This document shows positions 14,925-22,785 of a stretch of 23,176 nt of DNA, piece by piece (position 1 is the stretch's first letter; every line of letters starts with the position of its first letter). The DNA lies in assembly GCA_937892345.1 (NCBI GenBank), contig CALAGF010000313.1, positions 1 through 23,176 of the forward strand, read 5' to 3'. Below the pieces are notes generated by a model. It did no database searches. It worked only from the letters and a program-made list of their open reading frames with translations, and was not told where the DNA came from. The stretch is from an uncultured Rhodocyclaceae bacterium. GTDB taxonomy: Bacteria; Pseudomonadota; Gammaproteobacteria; Burkholderiales; Rhodocyclaceae. The position numbers and the translations under genes are program-made.

Positions 14925-16343
14925 TTACAGAACCTTGCCGGGGTTCATCAACCCCTGCGGATCAATGGCCTGCTTGAGCGTACGCATCAGGGCCATCTCG
15001 ACCGGCGACTTGTAGCGCAGAATTTCCTCGCGCTTCAATTGGCCCAAGCCGTGTTCGGCAGAAATACTGCCTTGCAGCGCGTGGACCGCATCATGCACAA
15101 TGCGATTCACCTCCGTCTGGCTGGCGATAAAGGCCGCGTTGTCGCCGGCAGTCGCCCGGGACAGGTTGTAGTGCAGGTTGCCGTCGCCCAGATGGCCGAA
15201 TGCGACCACACGTATACCGGGAAAAACAGCTGTCAAGGCCGCGTCAACCTGCTTCAGAAAAGCGGGAACGCGCGAGACCGGCACGGCAATGTCGTGCTTG
15301 ATGCTGATTCCCTCGATTTTCTGGGCCTCCGAAATCGCCTCGCGCAAGGCCCACAAGCGCGCGGCTTGGGTTGCCGAAGCGGCAATCACGCCATCGCTGA
15401 CCGAACCCTGGCTCAATTGCGTCGCCAGCCAGGCTTCCACCCGTTCTGTCGCCGCACCTGAAAACTCGGCCAGCACATACCACGGACTGAGCGCAGCCGG
15501 CCGTTGCGCGCCCGGAATATGGCGAAGCACCAGTTCAAGCGCAACATCGGACACCAGTTCGAATGCGGTCAACTGCGCATCAAAGCTGTTTTTTGCCTGA
15601 TTCAGCAGGTCGACCGCAGCATCCGGGGTAGCCACATTGAGCCAGCAGGTCGACTGCATCACAGGCAGCGGAAAAAGTTTCAACACCGCCCCGGTGATGA
15701 TGCCCAGCGTGCCTTCGGCGCCAATGAACAGGTGCTTGAGATCGTAGCCGGTATTGTCCTTGCGCAATCCGCGCATCCCGTGCCAGATCTGCCCGTCGGG
15801 CAACACGACCTCCAGGCCCAGCGTGAGTTCGCGCGTATTGCCGTAGCGCAGTACCTGCACCCCACCGGCATTGGTCGACAGATTGCCGCCAATCTGACAT
15901 GACCCTTCAGAAGCCAGTGCCAGCGGAAACAGGCGCTCTGCAGCAGCGGCCGCCGCTTGTACCGCCGCCAGCGTACAGCCCGCCTCAACGGAAATCGTGC
16001 TGTTATCACGGTCGACCGCAAGAATGCGGTTCATTCGACTCAAGCTGACGATCACGGCCGCACCGGCATCATCCGGGGTGGCTGCCCCGCACAGGCTGGT
16101 GTTACCGCCCTGCGGGACGATCGCCACGCCGGCAGCAGCGCAAACGCTGACGACAGCAGCGACTTCGCCGGTGTTGCCAGGCCGGACCAGGCAACGCGCA
16201 TGGCCACGATAACGCCCCCGCCAGTCGGTAAGAAAAGGCGCAAGCTCGACCGGATCAGTCAGCACCTGTACGGCACCGACAATTCCGGCCAGTTGGGTGA
16301 TCAGATCAGGCGATGCGAGCGTAAAGGTCATGGTGGTCGGCAT
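14925..16343 (-). CDS. FAD-linked 2-hydroxyacid dehydrogenase (GlcD/D-lactate dehydrogenase type)
   Basis: The 472-residue protein belongs to the vanillyl-alcohol-oxidase-type flavoproteins that oxidise D-2-hydroxyacids such as D-lactate, glycolate or D-2-hydroxyglutarate. Numbering from the second Met, the FAD domain shows PQGGNTSLCGAA at 73-84, IGGNLSTNAGG at 147-157 and NTGYDLKHLFIGAEGTLGIIT at 193-213. The C-terminal substrate domain has GHLGDGNLH at 379-387 and EHGLG at 426-430, whose H380, H387 and E426 fit the metal site known in D-2-hydroxyglutarate dehydrogenase. The true substrate cannot be told from motifs alone. No glcE or glcF partners follow, which favours a single-subunit enzyme. 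Start is ATG 16343 or 16331, both inside the end of rimO (26-38 base overlap), so translation is probably coupled. Confidence 0.9.
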   Translation of the reverse strand: MPTTMTFTLASPDLITQLAGIVGAVQVLTDPVELAPFLTDWRGRYRGHARCLVRPGNTGEVAAVVSVCAAAGVAIVPQGGNTSLCGAATPDDAGAAVIVSLSRMNRILAVDRDNSTISVEAGCTLAAVQAAAAAAERLFPLALASEGSCQIGGNLSTNAGGVQVLRYGNTRELTLGLEVVLPDGQIWHGMRGLRKDNTGYDLKHLFIGAEGTLGIITGAVLKLFPLPVMQSTCWLNVATPDAAVDLLNQAKNSFDAQLTAFELVSDVALELVLRHIPGAQRPAALSPWYVLAEFSGAATERVEAWLATQLSQGSVSDGVIAASATQAARLWALREAISEAQKIEGISIKHDIAVPVSRVPAFLKQVDAALTAVFPGIRVVAFGHLGDGNLHYNLSRATAGDNAAFIASQTEVNRIVHDAVHALQGSISAEHGLGQLKREEILRYKSPVEMALMRTLKQAIDPQGLMNPGKVL

Positions 16344-17628
16344 CGATGACCGTCACCTTGAGGAAATCGCCCGGTTGCGCATCGAAATGACCATCGATGT
16401 ACACCAGGCCGTCGATTTCCGGCGCATCGGCCTTGGAACGGGCGATAGTCCCTTCCTCATCGACCTCATCGACCAGCACGTCGATCACCGTATCGATCTT
16501 GGCAGCGAGCTTGTCAGCGGAAATATCTTCCTGCACCTGCATCAGCCAGCGGCGGCGATCTTCGCGCACATCTTCCGGCAACAGCAGGCCGAGTTCATTG
16601 GCCGTTGCGCCCTCTACCGGCGAATAGGCAAACGCCCCCACGCGATCCAGCTTCGCATCTTCCAGGAACTGGATCAGCATGTCGAAATCCTCTTCCGTCT
16701 CGCCGGGGAAGCCGGTAATGAAGGTGGAGCGAATAACGATTTCGGGGCAGATCGAACGCCATTTGGCGATGCGCTCCAGGGTGTTTTCTGCCGAGGCCGG
16801 GCGCTTCATCGCCTTCAGAATCTTTGGGCTGGCGTGCTGGAACGGCACATCAAGGTAAGGCAGGATCTTGCCTTCGGCCATCAACGGAATGACGTCATCG
16901 ACCGAGGGATAGGGATAAACATAGTGCAGGCGCACCCAGATGCCGAACTGGGCCATTGCCTCGCACAATTCCTTGAGGCGGGTCTTGACCGGCTTGCCGC
17001 CCCAGAAGCCGGTGCGGTATTTGAGATCAACACCGTAGGCCGAGGTGTCCTGTGAAATGACCAGCAATTCCTTGACGCCGGCGCGGGCCAGATTTTCGGC
17101 TTCAGCCAGCACATCGCCGACCGGGCGCGACACCAGCGGCCCGCGCAGGCTGGGGATGATGCAGAAGGTGCAGCTATGGTTGCAGCCTTCGGAAATCTTC
17201 AGGTATGCAAAGTGATCCGGCGTCAGGCGCACACCCTGCGGCGGCACGAGATCGGTATAAGGATCGTGCGGTTTGGGCAGATGCTGATGCACATAGCCCA
17301 TCACCTCGTCCGCGGCATGCGGGCCGGTCACCGCAAGCACCGACGGGTGGGTGCTTTGCACGATATCGCCCTTGGCACCGAGACAGCCGGTGACAATCAC
17401 CTTGCCGTTTTCGGCCAGCGCCTCGCCAATCGCATCCAGCGACTCTTCGACCGCGGCGTCGATGAAGCCGCAGGTATTGACGATGACCAGATCGGCATCA
17501 TCGTAATTTGGCGAGAGCTTGTAACCTTCGGCACGCAACTTGGTCAGTATGCGCTCGGTATCGGAACCCGCCTTGGGGCAACCGAGGGAAACGATGCCGA
17601 CGGTCGGCTCCTTGATTTCTGAATTCAT
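16306..17628 (-). CDS. rimO: Ribosomal protein S12 methylthiotransferase RimO
   Basis: RimO is a radical-SAM enzyme that adds a methylthio group to the beta carbon of a conserved aspartate in ribosomal protein S12. The 440-residue protein has the N-terminal UPF0004 domain with auxiliary-cluster cysteines C17 (SLGCPKAGSDTE), C53 (NTCGF) and C82 (TGCLG), the radical-SAM cluster CNHSCTFC at 149-156, and a C-terminal TRAM domain. GCPK followed by SDTE and the CIIPSLRGPLVSRP block favour RimO over its tRNA-modifying relative MiaB. Length matches E. coli (441). Start ATG 17628; 87 bases separate it from kup. Its 3' end overlaps the FAD-linked dehydrogenase start. Confidence 0.95.
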   Translation of the reverse strand: MNSEIKEPTVGIVSLGCPKAGSDTERILTKLRAEGYKLSPNYDDADLVIVNTCGFIDAAVEESLDAIGEALAENGKVIVTGCLGAKGDIVQSTHPSVLAVTGPHAADEVMGYVHQHLPKPHDPYTDLVPPQGVRLTPDHFAYLKISEGCNHSCTFCIIPSLRGPLVSRPVGDVLAEAENLARAGVKELLVISQDTSAYGVDLKYRTGFWGGKPVKTRLKELCEAMAQFGIWVRLHYVYPYPSVDDVIPLMAEGKILPYLDVPFQHASPKILKAMKRPASAENTLERIAKWRSICPEIVIRSTFITGFPGETEEDFDMLIQFLEDAKLDRVGAFAYSPVEGATANELGLLLPEDVREDRRRWLMQVQEDISADKLAAKIDTVIDVLVDEVDEEGTIARSKADAPEIDGLVYIDGHFDAQPGDFLKVTVIDADHHDLYARIA

Positions 17629-17658
17629 GCGTGAAAAACCTGGGGAAAAACGGGTTGA

Positions 17659-17694
17659 CCGTAAAATACGGCAGGGACGGCGCGCATTTTACGG
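17659..17694. repeat. Nine-base inverted repeat between kup and rimO
   Basis: CCGTAAAAT (17659-17667) and ATTTTACGG (17686-17694) are perfect inverted arms separated by 18 bases, 31-66 bases before the rimO start. Each arm contains TAAAAT, which could be a -10 box. It could be a promoter with a dyad operator or a transcript hairpin; no strong T-run follows directly. Confidence 0.4.
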
Positions 17695-17715
17695 GTTTTC
17701 CACGCCAAGGCGTTG

Positions 17716-19575
17716 TCAGATCACCAGTTGAGTGCCAAGTTCCACCACACGATTACTGGGGATCTTGAAAAAGTCGCTGGCTGACGTTGCATTCTTGCTC
17801 ATGACCGCAAACAAGCGCGCCCGCAGCGGCGTCAGTTTGCGTGTCATTGCCGGAACAATCGATTCCCGTGACAGATAGAAAGTCGTTTCCATCATGTCGA
17901 AACGTTCGCCATGGTGCTTGCACAGTTCAAGCGCACCCGGCACATCCGGACTCTCCATGAAGCCGTAGCGAACCACAATGCGCATGAAGCCCTTGCCCAT
18001 CTGGTGCAGATAAATCCGGTCCAGATCATTCACATGCGGCGTATCTGCGGTTTGCACCGTCAGCAGCACGACCCGCTCATGCAGAATCTGATTGTGTTTC
18101 AAGTTGTGGAGCAGTGCCGGCGGTACGCCATCCATGGAACTGGTCATGAACACCGCCGTTCCGTAGACCCGGTGAACGCTGTCGATTGACTGGATGAAGT
18201 CGTCCATCGGAATGCTTTGCTTGGCCATCTCAGACGACACCAGACCGCGGCCACGGCGCCAGGTTGTCAGGACCGAAAACGAGATCAAGCCCATCACAAT
18301 CGGGAACCAGCCACCATCCGGAATCTTGATGGCATTTGCGGCAAAAAAAGCAATATCAACCGTCAGGAAAGCCCCGGCTACCAACACGACGAGGGACCAA
18401 TGCCAGCGCCACATCAGGAACATCACGAAGGCCACCAGAATCGTATCAATCAGCATGGTGCCGGTGACGGCGATCCCGTAAGCGGCAGCCAGATTGGACG
18501 AGGACTTGAATCCGATCACCAGCGCCACAACCGCCAAATACAAGGTCCAGTTGGTAAATGGCACGTAAATCTGGCCTTCTTCATGCCCCGAGGTGTGCAC
18601 AATCTGCATGCGCGGCAACAAGCCCATCTGGACCGATTGCCGAGCGACTGAAAATGCGCCGGAAATCACCGCTTGCGAGGCAATGACCGTCGCCAGCGTG
18701 GCCAGGCCCAGCATCGGGATCAGCGCCCAATCCGGTGCCATGTGGAAGAAAGGATTGAGGATTGCGTCAGGTTCGTCGTGCAAGAGTGCGCCCTGACCAA
18801 AATAATTCAGCACCAAGGCCGGCATCACAAAACCGAACCAGGCAAGGCGAATCGGGAAGCGGCCGAAATGCCCCATATCGGTGTACAAAGCCTCCCCGCC
18901 GGTAACGGCCAGCACCACCGAACCCAGCGCCAGAAATGCCATACCCGGATGGTTGACCGAAAACAGGACGGCATAGGCCGGATTGAGTGCCGTGAGCACG
19001 CCGGGATTGTGGATGATCTGCAGCACGCCGAGCAAACCAAGGATACCAAACCACGCAGTCATCACCGGACCGAAGAACATGCCCACCGCTCCTGTTCCCC
19101 GCTTCTGGATCATGAACAGCCCGGTCAGGATAAACAGGGTGATCGGAATTACGTAGGGCTTCAGTGTCGGTGTGACCAGCTCGATTCCCTCAACAGCCGA
19201 AAGTACCGAAATGGCTGGCGTGATCATGCTGTCACCGTAAAACAGGGCCGCAGCAAAAACCCCCAGCAAGGTGACAATCCAGGCCAATCGTTGATTTTTA
19301 GCCCGTTCCGTGACCAATGCGAGCAAAGCCAGAGAACCGCCTTCCCCACGGTTGTCGGCACGCATGATGATGACGACGTATTTCAGCGAGACCAGAGCAA
19401 CAATCGACCAGAACACCAGTGAAAGAATACCGAGAATATTTTCCGGATTCACCGGCATCGGATGATGGCCGTTGAAGATCTCCTTCAGCGCATAGAGCGG
19501 ACTGGTGCCGATATCGCCGAATACAACGCCGATCGCACCCAGCGTCAGCGTGGACATTGCCTTGTTAGATTGCAT
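17716..19575 (-). CDS. kup: Potassium uptake protein Kup (low-affinity K+/H+ symporter)
   Basis: Kup brings potassium into the cell with protons. The 619-residue inner-membrane protein has about 12 membrane segments in its first 430 residues and a cytoplasmic C-terminal domain. Family motifs are GVVFGDIGTSPLYALKEIF at 16-34 (with D21), NRGEGGSLALLAL near 75-87, FYGDSMITPAISVLSAVEG, and MHLALGS-like segments in the later helices; the C-terminal region contains YFLSRE-like FYLSRESIVP. Length matches E. coli Kup (622). Start ATG 19573-19575 is supported by GAGGGGGA immediately upstream. A 17-base inverted repeat sits directly before that ribosome site. It is a single-gene unit preceded by the terminator at 19701-19728. 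Confidence 0.96.
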   Translation of the reverse strand: MQSNKAMSTLTLGAIGVVFGDIGTSPLYALKEIFNGHHPMPVNPENILGILSLVFWSIVALVSLKYVVIIMRADNRGEGGSLALLALVTERAKNQRLAWIVTLLGVFAAALFYGDSMITPAISVLSAVEGIELVTPTLKPYVIPITLFILTGLFMIQKRGTGAVGMFFGPVMTAWFGILGLLGVLQIIHNPGVLTALNPAYAVLFSVNHPGMAFLALGSVVLAVTGGEALYTDMGHFGRFPIRLAWFGFVMPALVLNYFGQGALLHDEPDAILNPFFHMAPDWALIPMLGLATLATVIASQAVISGAFSVARQSVQMGLLPRMQIVHTSGHEEGQIYVPFTNWTLYLAVVALVIGFKSSSNLAAAYGIAVTGTMLIDTILVAFVMFLMWRWHWSLVVLVAGAFLTVDIAFFAANAIKIPDGGWFPIVMGLISFSVLTTWRRGRGLVSSEMAKQSIPMDDFIQSIDSVHRVYGTAVFMTSSMDGVPPALLHNLKHNQILHERVVLLTVQTADTPHVNDLDRIYLHQMGKGFMRIVVRYGFMESPDVPGALELCKHHGERFDMMETTFYLSRESIVPAMTRKLTPLRARLFAVMSKNATSASDFFKIPSNRVVELGTQLVI

Positions 19576-19585
19576 GATTCCCCCT

Positions 19586-19602
19586 CGGTACCGTGGGTAC
19601 CG
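19586..19602. repeat. Inverted repeat in the kup 5' leader
   Basis: CGGTACC and GGTACCG flank three bases (GTG), a perfect seven-base-pair dyad. In the kup direction it ends right at the AGGGGG ribosome site, so a hairpin here could affect ribosome access, or a dimeric protein could bind the DNA. Confidence 0.45.
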
Positions 19603-19700
19603 GCTGTTATTTTTACCGGGACGGCATCCCCGGGCGGGCGAAGTTTATCAAGGGCAAGCGAGGTCGACCGTAAAAATTTGCAGCCGTCACCCGGTAAACG

Positions 19701-19728
19701 CACAAAGGCGGCCTCAGCCGCCTTTGTG
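19701..19728 (-). terminator. Terminator downstream of the ion transporter gene
   Basis: CACAAAGGCGGC, loop CTCA, GCCGCCTTTGTG: a perfect 12-base-pair stem, 16 bases past the stop codon at 19745-19747. T bases lie inside the 3' arm rather than after it. The symmetry means it could act on either strand. Confidence 0.8.
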
Positions 19729-19744
19729 GGCAAGTGCTACAAGC

Positions 19745-21172
19745 TTACTGGGCCGTAGCGGGTGCAACGGCAGGCGCAAGCACTGGCGTTACTGGCGCCG
19801 CAACCTTGTGAGCGGCATCCGGATGCCAACCCAAGACAGCCAGCATCACCATGAAGCCCACCACGTAGGCAAACGCCACATGCCAGCCATGCTTGAGCCA
19901 CTGAACTGCAGATTTCGCTTCGGGGAACATATTGGACAAGGCAACGCCAGCGGATGAGCCGAACCACAGCATCGAGCCGCCAAAACCTACAGCAAATGCC
20001 AGGAAGCCCCAATCAAAGCCACCTTGACGCAGCGCCAGGGCTGTCAGCGGAATATTGTCAAAAACCGCGGACACAAACCCGAGCACAAACGCGGACTACC
20101 AAGAGGCTGGCGGCAACTGTTCTACCGGCATCATCGATGCACACAGGACCAGTGACAGCAGGAAGATGGAACCTTTGATCGTTTCCGGCAGCAACTCCCA
20201 GTCATGCCGGCGTACCGGAATGGTCAGAAGCACAGCAATCCACACCGCAACCCCGATGAAGGGAAAGTGGGCGGCCATTTCCGGCATCTTGATATTGATC
20301 GTGATATTGGTCGCCACTGCGAATACCAACATCACCACCACAATAAAAATACGACCCCAATCGACCTTGGTGTGCTCGTGGGCGTGCTTGATAATCGGTG
20401 AATAAGCGTGCTGTTGCTTCGCGCCGAAATAGGCAATGATCAATAGCGCTACGCCTGCGGCAACATACGCATCAAACACCGTCGCAGGACTCACACCGTC
20501 AATCCACATCATGGTTGTGGTCGTATCACCCACAACCGACCCCGACCCTCCCGCATTCGAAGCCGCCACGATCGCCGCCAGGAAGCCCACATGCACCTTG
20601 CCCTTGAACAACTGATGCGCCATCGCCCCACCGATCAAGGCAGCAGCAATATTGTCAAGGAAGGCAGAAATGACGAAGACCATCACCAGGAGTACAAAGC
20701 CCCCCTTCCAATCATTCGGCATGAATTTGGGCAGCACTGCGGGCACATGGCTTTTTTCGAAATGCCGCGCCAGCAAGGCAAACCCGGTCAGCAAGCAAAA
20801 CAGGTTGGCAATCGTTACCCATTCATGTCCCAGGTGCCCGACAAAACCGGCTACACCCAAGCCTGTCTTGAAGCCGGTGAACAGGATTTTGTAGAGGCTG
20901 ATCGTAAACAGCCCGGTCAAGGCGACGTACAAGGTTGCATGGTGAAACAGCGCAACACCGAGCAGGGTCAGACCGAACAGGATGAAATCCAGTGGAATGC
21001 CAGCCACCATCGTTAAATCCCCCGCTGCAAAGGCAGTGATCGGACTGAATAGACTCAAAAGAAATAAACGTTGTATGGCTGTTCTCTGGTTGTTGAAATT
21101 TTTCGAGTTCAGGAGAGATGATCCGGCAAGCGCACGGGGATCCTGAGCGCGACATTGTGGCCCCCGCGCCAC
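19745..21172 (-). pseudogene. NhaD/citrate-type ion transporter interrupted by an in-frame amber codon
   Basis: This is a membrane transporter of the ion transporter superfamily (NhaD Na+/H+ antiporter or citrate-transporter annotations), with the paired half-repeat motifs AFLDNIAAALIGGAMAH and VFDNIPLTALALRQGG plus SNAGGSGSVVGDTTT. A TAG at 20096-20098 stops translation after PPASW; the same frame continues SAFVLGFVSAVFDNIPL for about 115 residues, so this is a point mutation and not a frameshift. The family usually has Q here as I recall, and CAG to TAG is one transition. The truncated product would lack the second DN motif and probably not work. The start is unsettled: the frame opens with GTG at 21172, a signal-peptide-like segment (RLFLLSLFSPITAFAAG) begins near an ATA at 21074-21076, and the first ATG is 21008-21010. 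It lies after rnfH and before the 19701-19728 terminator. Confidence 0.85.
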
Positions 21173-21212
21173 GCACGATCAAGCCAGTAAAATCCCGTAT
21201 ATGGCGGTACCG

Positions 21213-21482
21213 TTAATCCTCGTTCATCTCCCGGCGCGGCACGGTTTCCGGATCGGCGATGATGCCGCGATAGATTTCTATCCGGTCACCGGGCTTGAGC
21301 AGGGCATCCTGCTTTACCAGTTTGCCGAACACACCAAGTTTTTGCTTGCCGAGATCAATCTGGGGGCATTGCTTGAGAATGCCGGAACGTTCAATCGCAT
21401 CTTGCACCGTGGTTTCGTCCGGTACTTCAATGGTCATCCAGACTTGATTACCGGGTTCGGAATAGGCAATGCCAATCTGCAT
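21213..21482 (-). CDS. rnfH: RnfH family protein
   Basis: The 89-residue protein is a small ubiquitin-like beta-grasp member of the RnfH (UPF0125) family, with IGIAYSEP at the start, VPDETTVQDAIERSGIL in the middle and VFGKLVKQDALLKPGDRIEIYRG at the end. Its role is not established; in many genomes it follows the rnf operon, as here, 12 bases after rnfE. ATG 21480-21482 has GGAGTTGCAAAA upstream, a good ribosome site. It is the last gene of the rnf unit before the ion transporter gene. Confidence 0.92.
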   Translation of the reverse strand: MQIGIAYSEPGNQVWMTIEVPDETTVQDAIERSGILKQCPQIDLGKQKLGVFGKLVKQDALLKPGDRIEIYRGIIADPETVPRREMNED

Positions 21483-21494
21483 TTTTGCAACTCC

Positions 21495-22169
21495 TTAAAC
21501 GGTGACCGGCGCGTCGTTCTGACCTGACGCGGTACGCGCTTCCAGTTTCTGTTCAAAAACACGCTTGCCCGCGAGTAAAAACCCGACCACGGCAAAGGCC
21601 CCCGGAGGCAGGATCATCAACAAAGCACCGCCATAGTTCGGTACTTTGACTTCAAGAAACGCAAAAGATGGACCCAGCAATTGCGAAGCTTGAGCAAACA
21701 GCGTTCCCACCCCTAAAAACTCCCGGATCAAACCTACAACAACAAGCGCACCGGTAAATCCAAGCCCCATGGCCAAGCCGTCAATCGCACTGGCCACCAC
21801 CCCGTTTCTGATTGCGAATGCCTCTGCTCGACCCAGAATGGCGCAGTTCACTACGATCAATGCGATGAACAGACCCAGCACCTTGTACAGGTCATGTAAC
21901 CAGGCATTCATCGCCATATCCACCACGGTCACCAGCGACGCAATCAAGACCACGAACACCGGAATCCGCACTTGGTCGCTCACCGTCTTGCGAATCAGCG
22001 AGACCAGCACATTGGAAACGACCAGCACCGCGGTGGTCGCCAATCCCATACCCAAACCATTGGTGCCACTGGTGGTCACTGCCATGACCGGGCACAAGGC
22101 CAGCATTTGCGAGAAAACGACGTTCTGTTCCCACAGGCCCTCTTTGAAAATCTTGATCGAATCACTCAT
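21495..22169 (-). CDS. rnfE: Rnf/Rsx electron transport complex subunit E
   Basis: RnfE is a six-helix inner-membrane subunit of the Rnf complex, which couples electron transfer between ferredoxin and NAD to sodium or proton movement. The 224-residue protein shows FKEGLWEQNVVFSQMLALCPVMAVT near the start and IVVNCAILGRAEAFA in the middle. C26 and C109 correspond to cysteines that, in Rnf structures, hold an iron-sulfur cluster shared with RnfA. Length is typical. It begins one base after the rnfG stop, indicating coupled translation. A short acidic-to-basic C-terminal tail (EARTASGQ) is variable in the family. Confidence 0.95.
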   Translation of the reverse strand: MSDSIKIFKEGLWEQNVVFSQMLALCPVMAVTTSGTNGLGMGLATTAVLVVSNVLVSLIRKTVSDQVRIPVFVVLIASLVTVVDMAMNAWLHDLYKVLGLFIALIVVNCAILGRAEAFAIRNGVVASAIDGLAMGLGFTGALVVVGLIREFLGVGTLFAQASQLLGPSFAFLEVKVPNYGGALLMILPPGAFAVVGFLLAGKRVFEQKLEARTASGQNDAPVTV

Positions 22170-22170
22170 T

Positions 22171-22785
22171 TCAGTGCGCCTTCCCGGTCATTTCCTGTTG
22201 TTGTGCCGCAAAGAATTCCAGCCCCCCCTTCACGGCCTTGACGACAGCCCGTGGGGTAATCGTCGCACCCGCAAACTGGTCGAACACCCCGTTGTCCTTC
22301 TTGACTGCCCATTGTTCAGGGGCGGGCTCAGTCAAAGACTTGCCGTCGAAATCGCGCACCCAGTCGCTTTTTTTAGCTTCGATCTTGTCACCCAGACCCG
22401 GCGTTTCTGCATGCTTCAGCACACGGACGCCCAGCGTTTTTCCACTCAGATCAAGCGCCATCAGCAGTTGAATTTCACCCGAATACCCCCGTTCGCTGAC
22501 CTTGAACAACACCGCCTTCAAGGTACCGGCCTGACGAGCGCGATACACAGTGACGGTTTTTCCGTCCCGCATCAGGTCGACCGTATCATTGAGAAAATCG
22601 TTGTCGGCCAAGCCTGCCGGCAGGACTTCTGCCAGCGAATCGCGCAGGTCCTTGGCTTCAGCAGCCATGATGGCCGGTGCCGTCGCGCCGGATACCCAGG
22701 ACAAGGCACCGCTGGTCAGCAGTGCGAATACCCCGAGCAGAATGGGCTGGTAAGCCAGTTTGTCGCGGATGGCATCGAGGTTCAT
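22171..22785 (-). CDS. rnfG: Rnf/Rsx electron transport complex subunit G
   Basis: RnfG is a membrane-anchored, mostly periplasmic subunit that carries covalently bound FMN. The 204-residue protein has one N-terminal membrane helix (about residues 13-33) and an FMN-binding domain; FDQFAGATITPRAVVKAV contains the flavinylation site, with T175 as the expected FMN-bearing residue (pattern D-x-x-x-G-A-T). HAETPGLGDKI at 125-135 is also conserved. The start codon shares a base with the rnfD stop (TGATG), and the stop lies one base before rnfE. Covalent attachment needs an ApbE flavin transferase, which is not in the window. Confidence 0.95.
   Translation of the reverse strand: MNLDAIRDKLAYQPILLGVFALLTSGALSWVSGATAPAIMAAEAKDLRDSLAEVLPAGLADNDFLNDTVDLMRDGKTVTVYRARQAGTLKAVLFKVSERGYSGEIQLLMALDLSGKTLGVRVLKHAETPGLGDKIEAKKSDWVRDFDGKSLTEPAPEQWAVKKDNGVFDQFAGATITPRAVVKAVKGGLEFFAAQQQEMTGKAH

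Noticed and set aside
19586..19602. Insertion sequence end or attachment site
   Set aside because: No transposase or integrase gene or second copy of the repeat is present in the window.
19576..19700. c-di-AMP (ydaO-type) or other riboswitch in the kup leader
   Set aside because: Known kup riboswitches are from other phyla, and I see none of their conserved core; only a simple seven-base-pair dyad is present.
20086..20110. Frameshift between two transporter fragments
   Set aside because: The stop at 20096-20098 and the continuation SAFVLGFVSAV are in the same frame (20098 minus 20086 is a multiple of three), so this is a nonsense codon, not an indel.
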